A stretch of 64,000 nt of DNA from Stereum hirsutum FP-91666 SS1. Taxonomy: Eukaryota; Basidiomycota; Agaricomycetes; Russulales; Stereaceae. Shown here in pieces: positions 33,583 to 44,930 of the stretch. Location: contig NW_006763137.1 of assembly GCF_000264905.1 (NCBI RefSeq), positions 746,719-810,718 on the forward strand, given 5' to 3'. Each line of letters begins with the position of its first letter. Position 1 is the stretch's first letter. The translations under genes and the position numbers were made by a program. The notes under the pieces were generated by a model, which was not told where the DNA came from, ran no database searches, and saw only the letters and a list, made by a program, of their open reading frames with translations.

Positions 33583-34786
33583 GGCTGGCGTTAGTCGTCA
33601 AGAAGGAGAAAGAGAAGGGGTGGAGGGGGTGATGGTGATGGTGAAGGGTTAAGGATGGTACGCTGTACGACAGGGCAAGCCGCGTTTGCTCGAGGCTGGG
33701 GCAAATTCGTCCTCCCCATCCCCAAGACTTGTTACCTTGCTTGAAGGTCCATCCTACCCCCGTAATTCCTCAGAATCGACCCGGAAATAAACAAGGACAA
33801 ACATCGGACTTATTATGTGGCACCAGTGTGTGGCGTTGTAGAGGGTCTGTCCGCTACCCCCAGGCGTGACTAGTACTGCAGCGATTCAGATGCAGACGTT
33901 GATGTTCTGAACTGGGTTGTTGATAATTAACGGCAGCAGTTCAAATATATCGCTTTGCGACTCGCGGTACCAGCACAAAATGACGGGGCCTCCATATACT
34001 TGAAAGTGCTATACTTACTCTACATAGGCGGCCAGGGAACATATCTATGTGCTGTGAACATCCGAGTCGTGTTCAAAAAACATTGACCGTAATCACGAAT
34101 CAGTTTCGCGCTAGACGGATAACTTGCCGTCGGACGCAATGAGGGCCCATACCGTTCGCTGCCTTGACATTTGGGTTCATCGGCCTCTGCTTTGCCTAGG
34201 AGGAATCTCGAGTCAACTCGACTGGATCGCGGAATGTGGACAGTGACTGGGCCCGCCGGGCACGGCGTAAGCACTCCCAATCCCGTTCAAGAACATGTGG
34301 TATAGAGAAGACCAGAAGTGCTTGTGCAAGATATTTACCAAGCAAGGTGGCTGCTGCCGAAGGTAGCGCTCCCCCAGTGATCTTACGTCAGCCAATTGGA
34401 CGTGTGCAGATCCAAAGCCAAACGCGTTTCCGCGCGCGCGTAAACCCCTGTCGCAAATTAAAAGCGCCCGGCTGACTGCGACAGTGCGCCACAAATCCAT
34501 CGTTCGGTCATCATGCACAGGTGGCGAGCACTTACACTCAGAGGGCGACAAGGAGATATTCAAGGCGGTACTGATTGGGAAGGTATGCTATGATCTACAT
34601 TACAAAAACATCAACATAAGCCGCAAGTCGCATGGAAGGGATTTGCCCTGGCAAATCTTCAAACGCGTCAGGGTAGTATCTCGGAATATATCCAAGGGAG
34701 TCGACGAGGTATCCACAAAAAACAGCGAACAGAAACAAATAAATAGAGTAAAGTCAAACCAAGAGTCCGTCATTCTCGCCACGGAA
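33583..34786. other. Upstream region of acetyl-CoA carboxylase and 3' flank of the kinesin gene
   Basis: 1.2 kb. The 60 bases next to the carboxylase start are purine-rich on the plus strand (GAAGGAGAAAGAGAAGG). No further gene is recognised, although short open frames occur. A GATAATTAA stretch at 33922-33930 is a possible GATA-type site. Confidence 0.4.
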
Positions 34787-37390
34787 TTACCCGCTCTTAA
34801 TCTGCTTCTTGGCGGTACCAATGGTAGTGTTGTTGACCTGTGGGACGAAGATGTGATTAGTTTCGAGAGACCATTCATAATGTTCGGGCCAAGGGGTTCC
34901 CATACCTTCGTAGCGAACCGAAGTGAGCAGAGCGACTCGTTCAGGTGAGCGGCAAGTGGCGAAAGATTGAGTACCATCTAGAGCACGAGCGCAAAACGAA
35001 ACAGTCAGAACGAGGCTAGACAATTAGCTGAGCAACGAAGGACGTACCAAAGTCTTCGAATTCCCGCTCAAAGAATTTTGCAGCAAATACGTCAACTTCG
35101 AGTTTCTATACGGGATATGCTTATTATCCCCTCCCATCTGACCCTTCTCCCCCAACGCCGCAATAACGTCACCCAACGCGCTCAAACTCTTATTAATACT
35201 CTGCGTTTCCTTCAACCTATCCTTCTCCTTCATCCCATCATGCCCAACCACGCTCAGCCTCTCACTTCCCGCCAAATCCACGAGGTTCAAAGTCCCTTCG
35301 CAGCTCTCTCCCGTCGCGGAGTTGGCGCCCTTGATGCGTAAAGTGAAGACGGAGTGTGAGCGCGATGAACGCTCGTTCATCAGTGTGGAGGCCACGGTAC
35401 GTCGGGATTGGGCGAGCGAGAGCAGAGAGCGGACTTGGGTGGGGGAGGTAAGAGGGAGGACGGTGGCGTCAGTTACGCGGGTTGTGTGCGTCTTGGGGTC
35501 GTGTTTGATTTCGTGTTTCTTGCTATCGAGTGCATGTTTGCCGAGGAGGTCGTTGATAGTCTCGTTGTACTATAGGACACAGGTCGTTAGAGACGGTCGA
35601 AGCCCGGGAAGTAACTACGGTGGACTTACGATTTCAAGGAATTGTCCTTCCATAGTATATTCCCAACCCTTTGATCTGAGCTCTTCCGTAACACGGAAAA
35701 CTTGTTCGACTGCTCGGGGAATCATACCGGAAGTCGACTCCGTCTGCGAAACTCATGGTCAATGGTGGACGCTGGGTGGCGTAAGAAAGAAAGATCGTCT
35801 TACTGGGCCACCTTCCATGGTGAATGACTTCCCAGAGCCGGTCTGACCGTACGCAAAGATACAGACGTTGTAGCCATCAGTGCATGACTGTGCGAGCTGT
35901 GAAATCTCTTCGAAGACCTCTGCTTGAGTATTGTGCGGCTCAAAGACCTATAGCCCAGACATGAGCATAATTGGTAGTAATTTGAGTGGATGAAAACGTA
36001 CCCTGTCAAATCCAAAGTTCCATGCCTCCTTTCTCTCCTGCCCCATCGCATTCTCACTCGCCGCACTCAGAGCAATCTCCCTATGGTCCCTCTTGTCCGG
36101 GAACGCCATCTGCGCCAATGCCTCCTTCCTCTTCCTTTCCACCTCCTCCTTCGCACTCCCCATCGCCAACCCCAAATCCGACGGCAACACCGGCCTAACC
36201 CTGCAAAACACCCTGATGTTCCCTTTCAACTCCTGCACCATATTATGCAATCTCCTCCTCACCGTCTCCGCCTCCCTTAGTTCCTGCTCCTGCTCCTCCA
36301 TCCTCCTCGTAGCCGCCTCCAGCTCCATCTTCAAACTATGCACCGTCCCCGTCGTACCATCATACGAACTCTGTAACGCCACAACCTGAGCCTGCAACGC
36401 CTGAATCTGACTCGTCAATGTCAAGGCCGTATTGCTCTGCCTGCTAATCGTCCCCCGTAGCTCACTCACGCTCTCCCTCTCCCTCCCCAAATCCTCCTTC
36501 GTAACCCTCACATCCTCCTCCAACTCCCTAATCTTCCTCTCCTTCCGCTTAATCTCTCCCTCCAGCTCCGTCACCTCCTTCCCATGCCGTTTCTTCAGTG
36601 CATCGATCTCGTCCGACGCATTAATGAGTTCGCGTCGATGTGCGAGTTCTTGGGTACGTGTGGCGGCGAGCTCAGAAGAAAGTGTGAGATGATTGGCATG
36701 GAGTTCGGAGAGTTTGGCTCGCTCGGCGTCCATATGCGCACGGTCGGCCTGTTGAGCCGTCTGGATGTGCTTCACCTGACTCTTCAGGTCGGCCAGATCA
36801 GTGGGCGGTGTGAAATTGAATTTGGAGTTAGACATGAGATTCGACGTAGACTGCGAAGGAACGCGTTGCGGGCCAGACATCGTCCTCCCAGCACCACCAC
36901 CGTTCCTAGATGACGACGCAGTCGTCGTCCTCGGCGCGGGCCTCCCAAGTGGCACGACGGTCTTTGGAGGAGGGGCGCTCGTCGCCCGCGTCGTCCGCAG
37001 AGGTTTCGTCAACGGGGGCGGACCGATCCCCATCCCGTTTCTTTGTGTGCCTTGAGATTTGGGATTGTTGGTCTTCTGCCTCAGAGGGGCGTTGGGTCGA
37101 GAGTCACCGTTCTCCGCGATGGCAGGTAGCTTGCGCGCGGGCTCGTCACCATCGTGCGCGGCTTTACGCTTGAGATTGAGTGCGCCTGTGCCGCCAGTTA
37201 GAGACGATGTAAACGAGGCAGGCATGGTAAGCTTTGAGTTTGGTTTGATATCGGTACCGGCGTCTGCGTTAGAGCTGTTGTTGATTTTACTTCGGGATCG
37301 CGTGGTAATGTTTGCCGACGGAGGGGGAACTTGAATGTCGTCTGGCAGGATGGCGTTGTTGAGGCCGAGCCGAGGGAGCCTGGAGGCCAT
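34787..37390 (-). CDS. Kinesin-14, C-terminal minus-end motor (Kar3/KlpA type)
   Basis: Exons 37390-36002, 35947-35804, 35743-35630, 35569-35048, 34977-34906 and 34837-34787 on the minus strand give 763 residues. Kinesin-14 motors slide spindle microtubules and, in yeast, act in nuclear fusion. The N-terminal 190 residues are basic and Ser/Thr/Pro-rich, the usual second microtubule-binding region. A coiled coil spans about 195-400 (many Glu/Lys/Leu heptads). The motor begins near 405 with [14 protein letters not shown]. Key motifs follow: GQTGSGKS at 497-504, [11 protein letters not shown] (switch I), LVDLAGSER (switch II), and [10 protein letters not shown]. The motor at the C-terminal end, directly after the coiled coil, defines the class. 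Candidate ACGCGT and CACGTG sites lie about 100 bases upstream. Confidence 0.97.
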
Positions 37391-38324
37391 CGTACGTATA
37401 CGACGCGAGGGCGGCGGTTGGGGCGGAGGTGACGGCAGCAGTGTGTCCTTGTTTTCGATGGTTCAAATCGGCAAACAATGGCATCCGAACGCGTCTGTCA
37501 CGTGATGGCGTTCGAACACCGACATGTGTGGCGGTGGCACGAATGTCCTTTCTCTGCTCGACCACATCCTACTCTTGTTCTTATTCTCCGCGTTATCAGC
37601 TCTCTAAGTACTAAGTTACCTTCATTCAGCGACCACAGAAGTGAACGTAGTCGCGATTGGAAATACTTACACCGCGGTGTAGCCGTCTATGTTCACATCC
37701 ATTTGGATTGAATTTGCTGGCATTGCAGCTCTACTGTCGCTCGTTAATTGCCTCAGCCTTGGCCAAGCCTTGGCACCACGTCCAAGTCGACTAACTGATT
37801 ATCCACTCTCTTTCCACTGGCAATACATGAAGCTACCATTGGACAAAGTACTGTCTCTACCTGCGTTATAACCGATCCTACGATTTATCCTGCTCGGCCC
37901 TGACTCTTCAATTTTTGCAATTCCTTTTATCGGATTTTGGATTGTGCTTCTGCCCATAGTGTCAGAAAATTACTGCGTTTATCTGCCTATATGTCCCAGG
38001 GTGGAAGATACCACAGGAAGGGCACTGAAACCGAGGGCCGGCGTCTATCTCATCCATCAATCAACTGCGAACGAGGCCGGGAAGCTCCCAGCCATCATGC
38101 ATCATTTGCTCGACCTCTAACTTACCATCAAGCTTCGCTCTCGACATCAGCACAGCTTTTTCAGGTGTCTCTCAGTCTCTCTTTCCTACTGGAAGGCTGT
38201 TTTCTGCAGCAGCTTGGCTGGTTATAATCTGGAACTTGGGTCACACACGCTTTGAAGTTCGCGATATTCGCTCACACATCCCTTAGAACTTGAACAGACG
38301 TTCAGTGACTTTACATCAAGCCAC
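37391..38324. promoter_or_regulatory. Divergent promoter of the kinesin-14 and caspase-like genes
   Basis: 934 bases between start codons pointing apart. No gene is seen within. The kinesin side carries the two sites listed separately. Confidence 0.5.
37489..37504. promoter_or_regulatory. ACGCGT (MCB-like) and CACGTG (E-box) next to the kinesin-14 start
   Basis: ACGCGT at 37489-37494 and CACGTG at 37499-37504 lie 99-114 bases upstream of the kinesin ATG. Both are palindromic and 4 bases apart. ACGCGT binds MBF, which drives S-phase genes; CACGTG binds bHLH factors. Matches are seen directly; function is inferred. Confidence 0.4.
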
Positions 38325-40843
38325 ATGAGCTCAGAGTCTGATGAGGATGCGATCGATATGAGCTCAGACTCTGCCTTTGCATCGTGAGTCTTCTCGTGTT
38401 CTACAAGAGCATTTCGTTGATATGAGACCATCCTTAGATCGTCTGCCGCTACTAGACACATCAACAGGAGCTCTCGTAATTACCGTGCACCCAAACATGA
38501 GGAAGAAACCAACATATCCTCTCCTGATGACTCCCTGAAACTAGTGTGAGTCCTTTTGAGTCCTTATCTTATGAGCCTGACCATTGTTTCTAACTCTTAC
38601 AAAACTCACAGTGGCTACTCACCAAGGCCAATGGTCTCCCTCATCATCGGCATTGACAACTATACACATATTCGCCAGTTGAAAGGCGCAGTCGCCGATG
38701 CGCATTCGATGCACGACTACCTCGTCAACCGTCTAGGCGTTCCGCCCAACTCAATCGACATGCTCATCAATGGACAGGCGACCCGTGCAGCAATCATTCA
38801 CTCCATCAAAGACATATCGCGTCGTCTCGCGGCTCAAACAGGTCCGGCCCCAGCTGCTAATGCGATCTTGATATATTTCGCTGGGCACGGGACGATGGCT
38901 AAGGCACCTAAGAATTGGAGAGGAGAACGGGAGGGTGCTCCTATACCGATGATTTGTCCGAGCGATGTCTTCGCTCCAGCATCGGACTCTGAAGGACGCG
39001 TGGTGCAGCCGATACCGGGAAACACAATCGCTGGCCTTTTGAGGTCGTTATCAAAGGAGGGATATAGAGGAAATGAGTATATTGTGAGTATTGCGAGCGA
39101 ACTACGTATCATTCTTCAAGTATATAATGTTTTCCTCTCACCTTCGTGCCCCTCAGACTGTCATCCTCGATTGCTGCCATTCCAGCTCAGGTGTTCGTGG
39201 GGCTACGAGTACCGACGACACTAATCCGGCACGCTCTATACGTTCGGTCACCTACGAGCCAGCTGCAATGCCTCTCCATCTCGACAAGGATATAGCGATG
39301 TCGATCGAGAACAAAGCACCGTCAATGTCGTCTTTCATGCCCCCAGAAGCCGATTCGCATGTGCTCCTTGCAGCCTGTGGTGCGGGCGAGGCTGCGTGGG
39401 AAGTGCAGGGCAGAGGATGGTTCACCGCTAACCTGCTCCGTGTGCTGGAGAGCGTCCGCGACCTGAGTCATTTGACATACTACGAACTCGTGGAACGTCT
39501 TCCTTCCACCCCAGGGTGCGTCCCCTAACATGTGAAGCCAGTTATGTATTTCGAGGCTAAATCGCCGGTGTTATCATTCTTAAAGTCAACATCCCCAGTT
39601 CGAAGGGCTCTGGTTAAACAGATATATCTTTTCAGGTATGGCCCGTGAACGAATGTCCCCCATTCGTCGTAACGGAAACGTCTGGATCATGGGCGCAGGG
39701 GATGCCCACGGCATTCTGCCTTCTTCCAAGATCTACGTTTCCTCCGGGAAAGATCCCAGCCTTTCCAAGACAGTCGATATCGACTTCGAGGTCATCCGTA
39801 TCTCTGCATTTCAATCTGTGCTCAAGGAAATTACGCCGGCGACGACCGCAGAAAACGCGAAGTACCCTCCATTACTATACGGCCGAACAGCATTCGCAAA
39901 CTGGGAGTGCCGTGTCTATATCGACAAAGATGACGACACCTTGAGGCCTCTTTATGAGGGTTTATCGGCCTGGAAACATCGTGCAGCGACAGGGCAGGAC
40001 AATGCTGTCCTTTTGTACACTTTGGTCGAAAGCTGGGACGAGCCGGAGATCGTAGTTACCCACGAAGAGGACCAGATATGTTTCGACCTCGTCGTGTCCC
40101 ATCTTCCTCCGGGCCATATCCCGACGCATCTCCCTTTTCGTCTCTGGGACCCGTACATCTACCCCCTCAAAGACCTTTTTGATCGCAAAGCGAACCTTGA
40201 CTGGCAACTCCGACGAAGAGGCAATTTGGCCGATGTGGAAAAGTTAGTTCAGCTGGAGATGTTTGAGCAGGAAGAAAGATGGGAAGGGGATATATGTCAA
40301 CTTCGATCTTGTGGGGGTGATCTTGTCGTGGATGGTCGGATAAAACAGCTGAAGGGGAATGCCCTCTATGGGCTTAAGCTCACGAACAACACCGACCATG
40401 ATCTTTATGCATCATTGTTCTACTTCAATCGCCGTGACTTCAGTATCCGTGAGTTTCCTGCGTTAGTGGTCGATAACTGAGTTTTAGCACTAACGCGATG
40501 CGGCATGCTAGGTCCGTATTACCTCCCCGCTCGTGCCCACGACGACAATACTCGAGCCCTCAATTGTAATGGAGGCACTTTAGTGCTCACACCCCAACTC
40601 CCGAAAGACCTCACGCAGAGCTCTGCGGAAAACCAAACACGTCCTGTCGGCGGAGATGTATACCAAGAAATAGGTTGTCTCAAGGTCTTCTTGACGAGGG
40701 AGTGGGTTGACCTGTCGTACATCGCGTGTATACCCATATTCGATCCGAAAGTCGGGTCTACTGGTGTGACGGTGAGTTACGATAGGGTATGTACGACGGA
40801 ATTTATTCCGACTGTCAAAGTGGACGCGGCGGTATGGGTGTGA
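38325..40843 (+). CDS. Caspase-fold (C14) peptidase with acidic N-terminus and long C-terminal region
   Basis: Exons 38325-38383, 38438-38545, 38612-39083, 39157-39515, 39586-40448 and 40512-40843 give 730 residues. The N-terminal 55 residues are rich in Ser, Asp and Glu. The peptidase fold starts at SLIIGIDNY (65-73). Catalytic His148 is in YFAGHGT, and Cys220 in LDCCHSSSG. A substrate-pocket-like segment HVLLAACGAGEAAWE follows, then GRGWFTANLL. The C-terminal 390 residues contain MGAGDAHGI, which resembles a part seen in other agaricomycete caspase-domain proteins, and form at least one further beta-rich region. It is not a classical type I metacaspase: it lacks the Pro/Gln/Asn-rich prodomain and zinc finger. 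Its likely role is proteolysis in stress or cell death, but this is unproven. A GTATGG at 39636 looks like a donor, but reading through keeps frame. Confidence 0.9.
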
Positions 40844-41894
40844 ATAACAAATGTCCTTACGTTGTTGCTCAGCGCTGGTGGATGTTCATCGGACTGACCA
40901 CAAGGGGGACTGAGAAAAAGCTATGACCAACTGATTAACTCACGCTGAATCATCCACAATTGATACCAAGAAAAAAGAACAAAAACAGCAATCTACTATA
41001 TAATGGGAAAGCAGTCTCTAGACAAGCCACGTGCGAGAGCCCTTTTTGGAAGCTCCTATATTCGGTAACGTCGACATACTGCGCTCATGTGGATAACGTG
41101 TGGCCCTGTGCTTCCCTACTAATCACCGCTCTGCAGTTGCTCTTGCACGCTCTAAGTGCCATGGAGGATTGGTTGTAGTGCGTGAATATCAAGTGAATAT
41201 GTTTCGTCTGAATCTTATGTGGGAGAGCAGTGTCCCACGGTCTAAAATGGCAACTGCCGTTTATGGCCGTTCTGCGACGGCGGCACTGCTGTGTGGCGAC
41301 TTTCTGTCTCTTTCTCGATCTCACCTCAGTAGCATATGAACCAACGGGGAGCAAGATCGAAACGAGTTTGCGTCTGACCAATCAACGGGGAGCGAGATCG
41401 AAAAGAGTCTACGTGCACGCTGGCTTGATACATCTTTTATTGGCGTTGTGAGTGATCACACCAAGATCACACTGGTGAGCTCGCACACATGCTGCGATAT
41501 TTGGTTTCTGTGGAGTCTGCTCCTCATAAGAGCGACGGGAAGCTACCGATACTTCCTGACACCTCAAATAATCGGAATATTTCCAGCCACAAAATTTCAG
41601 TGTCACGGTCCCGATGATGTTAGATCAATGTCGCGAGGAAATGGGCCACATCGAAGGAGACATTGTCATTGGCTTTGTGTGGGACTTTTGTGGGCTTGAA
41701 ATTTCAGTTGAAGCGGTCATTGAAGTACAACGGTTGATATTTGTGCGCGAGCACGGGTAACTGCTAGTACACCTGAAAGTACAACAACAGCGATCAGCTC
41801 CACGTCCAAGACGGAGTACCGACAACATCTCCCATTCACCACGCGCAAAAATGAACGCAGAGGCCTTAGGACCCAGTTCCTCGCTCAAGCCCGT
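40844..41894. other. Convergent intergenic region with a short direct repeat
   Basis: About 1 kb between the 3' ends of the caspase-like and carboxypeptidase genes. It contains a 26-base repeat (listed separately). No gene recognised. Confidence 0.45.
41342..41408 (+). repeat. 26-base direct repeat, two copies 41 bases apart
   Basis: Copies at 41342-41367 and 41383-41408 begin CAACGGGGAGC and continue with AGATCGAAA; they differ at two positions. The 15-base spacer differs. Origin unknown. Confidence 0.75.
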
Positions 41895-44656
41895 CTAATC
41901 CAGCAAATCTGTCTCGTCGGCGTTCAGTATCAACGTCGTGAACATACGGATCATCTCGAGGTAACCCTCCGCCTTCACGGCTAGTTTGACACGTAAACGT
42001 TAGGATCCCCGCATGTCAACATTGAGCTAAACAAGGTTTCCGAAGAAGAGGAAGGAGAGGAAAGGAGCGTACCTTCGTTGACGGTATGCGCTCCATTGAA
42101 ATTATCGCTCGCACCGCGATGCCCATATCGGAAAATGTGCTGCGTAAGATTCCAGTAGTGCCTTGTATCTATTCTCACGGAGTCAGCTCGCTGCCTTCAT
42201 ATCATGTCGTGACCGCAGATAACATACCAGTATTGCCTGTAGTCGTCCCTCATCAGTCTCCGTCTTTATTCGCGATGATCACTAATAAAACATACCAAGA
42301 TTTAAGCCAGGCGCCATCACAGCCTTGTTCTCCTTCGCATACTCTGTCCCATTCTCTGTCCTCAACGAGGTTGCCAGTGTGGACAAGATCGTTCCGCTCA
42401 GCAATCTCCAAGGTCCGCTGGACAGATCTGTGGACGTAACGGGCGCAGGGTTCAGAGCCGTGCCGTACGCGTCCGTGAGCTTGACTTCACCGATGGGGGT
42501 GGTGGAGGGCGGGATGACAGTTCCGAAGGAGTTGAGGGTGAGGTTGAGGGAGGTGGTGACAGGGGAGAGGACGTCGGTGTAACGCTGAATAAGTTCTGCG
42601 ACTGAACTGGTGGGGGGATAGCACACTGTATTGAGCCCACAGCAGACGAGAAGATGAAAAAACATATATACCTTGCGTCACTGATCCTATGATCTACGAC
42701 GGCCCACGCCCGTTCTGGCAATGCGTTCACCTAAGCAGAACAAGATTGAACTAGCACTCCAGGCATATGTCTCTCCACATCATCTGAACCAGAAGAGCCA
42801 GACAATAAACATACCTTGACACCACCACCAATAAGATCGATGGCCTGCGTCGTCCCCGCAATCGCCCTATACTTCCTCTCGTCTTGCTCCATCAACTTAT
42901 CTTCTAGCAATCCCAATGCACTAGAGTTGGAGCCGGAAGAGGCGGCAGCGATGAGCTCGCTAAGAGTAGGGTCGAAAGAGGGATCGTGTGCGGCGGAACA
43001 CTGGAGGGCAGAAAAGTAGGTGCTTCCCGGGTGGAGGGCCACCGGGAGAGGGTGAGATTCAAGGGAGGTGATGAGGGTTGAAAGGAGGCCTATTCCCTGT
43101 GAAGAAGAGAAAAGTGGAGAAGCTTCGACGAGAGAACTAGAGGAAACGAAGGTATGAAGAATTCGAGGTGAAAGGTAAGACGTACCGTATGTGCAGGCGG
43201 TACGCTGCTGTGTCCGCCAGGTGTGTTGACCTCGATTCTGACGTTGAGTTTCCCCTTCTCGGCAACAGCGGGAGTAGAGAATATGACGCCGTGGACGCTG
43301 TTGTATCCACCTATAAAATATTCAGTATTAGAAGTAGAGCCACTCTCGAAGTGACTTACCGCCCTCATCGACGAGCATAGCGAACGAGTCGCGCCCGTAA
43401 GTGTCGAGCAAGTAGTCCTTCATGTACCTCGCACCCTGATACATATCATTAGAGCAAGATAGAGGAAATCTGATAGTATGACTTACATCGACACCACCAC
43501 GCTCCTCGTCGATACCATACGCAAGAACAATGGATCGAGCAGGTTTGAACCCTTTTTTAAGCAATGATTCTATCGCAGTCCTAAGTATTTGATGAATGTC
43601 AATATGTTCCTCTCTAAGAGGATATGGAATGAAAAGAGAGATGGACATACAGACTGCCGATCAGACCAGACTTGTCATCACAAGAGCCACGGCCCCAGAT
43701 CCATTCACCGTCGAAGTATCCGGAGTAGGGAGGTTGGAGCCATTGATCCACAGTTACAGGATCGACGGGAACGACATCTGTATAGAACCATGGAAATGAC
43801 GGTGTTAATAGGTGTACGACGGATTGTAGGCAAGTGACCGGGAAAATTCTACTCTACCTTGGTGAGCAGTCAAAAGCAAAGGCTTGAGTGATGTGTCGGA
43901 GCCTTGCCAGTGGTATACCAACGCGTACTTGTGAATAACCGTCCGCGGGAGGGTGGAGTGTCTGAAAACGAACGATAAATATCTTCTGTCGCGTGACAAT
44001 AAACCAGTAATAGTTTTATGGCGTGCTTTTACGAATAATACTCGGAGATGGCGAAGTTCGTGTGGGGACAGGACTCTGAGAAGGAACAGAGCACGTACAC
44101 GAGAGGGAAACGTTTCAGCATGTAGTCATGAAGCAGAAGGCGTGTCTCCCATCGAGGATCTTCACCAACTGGGCCAATGTCGTCGTACGACTCAGTTCTG
44201 CATCACAGCCGGTAAGTTCAAGATACACATAGCTCCCTTGGTAGATACGTACGGGATCCTCACAGCACCTCCCAGGTTCTCGTACGCCCACAATTTATAC
44301 TCTTCAGTCCCATACAGACCATCCATCTCTGCAAGAAAAGCCGCATGCTTCTGAGGCGAGAGGGGATCGGCCTGGGGACATAGAGCCTCTCCACTCGCAG
44401 CATTTGATTGTGAAGCTGAGGGGCGTTCGGGATTTAGAGACAATACGAAGGCATCGGTCTCTAGATGAGCAGATCGCATGTACAGGAGAACCAAGCAAGC
44501 GAGACCAACAGCTGCCTGAGATAGATGAAAAATGCGACGCCATTTCTTCGAAACGGTAGGAATACGGAAACTCTGGGGCGTAACAGGAACCTGTACTGGC
44601 AGAACCTGCTGCTCGAGCAAAAGCTCCTGTCTGCGTTTCTCGGGATCCTGAACCAT
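41895..44656 (-). CDS. CPS1: Vacuolar carboxypeptidase S, M20 metallopeptidase
   Basis: Thirteen exons on the minus strand, the first 44656-44253 and the last 41980-41895, give 623 residues. Between them are 44197-44099, 43961-43858, 43777-43651, 43580-43487, 43435-43360, 43310-43186, 43096-42815, 42730-42672, 42606-42296, 42236-42228 and 42168-42073. It is a zinc exopeptidase that trims peptides in the vacuole. A membrane anchor sits at about 47-63, so it is a type II protein. Metal-site motifs are complete: TAHQDV (His201, Asp203), GRGSCDDKSG (Asp236), DEERGG (two Glu), PGGHSS, and the final His in NGAHTVNE. Several NxT sites fit a lumenal domain. One internal exon is only 9 bases; it encodes the NT of GNTDTRHYW and frame requires it. 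It diverges from the mS29 gene with 274 bases between. Confidence 0.95.
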
Positions 44657-44930
44657 AGCTGCCTCAGAGCTGAGATGAAAGAGAAGGGTCGTGAGGAAGC
44701 AGCAGAACCTCTGTATCTTTATATCAATAGACCAGCTCGCCGAGGGAAAAGGTCCATGGAAATGATTGCATGATGCTCTCCCAAAGCGCGGAAGGGTCAA
44801 GAGGACATCCCGCTACGCCGCCACGTGCTCCAGATATTGGAATTTACGCGTATATCCAGGGTTCTCACGGTCTTCCGCCATAGTCCGCTGTCCATCCCGC
44901 ATTCTACTTCAACTGTCCGTGCAGGCTGCA
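44657..44930. promoter_or_regulatory. Short divergent promoter of CPS1 and the mS29 gene
   Basis: 274 bases between two start codons pointing apart; upstream in-frame ATG codons for the carboxypeptidase exist at 44800 but would add a non-conserved extension. No TATA box is obvious. Confidence 0.5.

Noticed and set aside
39636..39641. GTATGG as a possible splice donor in the caspase-like gene
   Set aside because: Reading straight through keeps the frame for hundreds of codons with conserved-looking protein, and no matching acceptor fits.
44657..44800. Upstream start for carboxypeptidase S at 44800
   Set aside because: It would place about 48 non-conserved residues with a second hydrophobic stretch before the typical start; the ATG at 44656 suits a type II anchor better.
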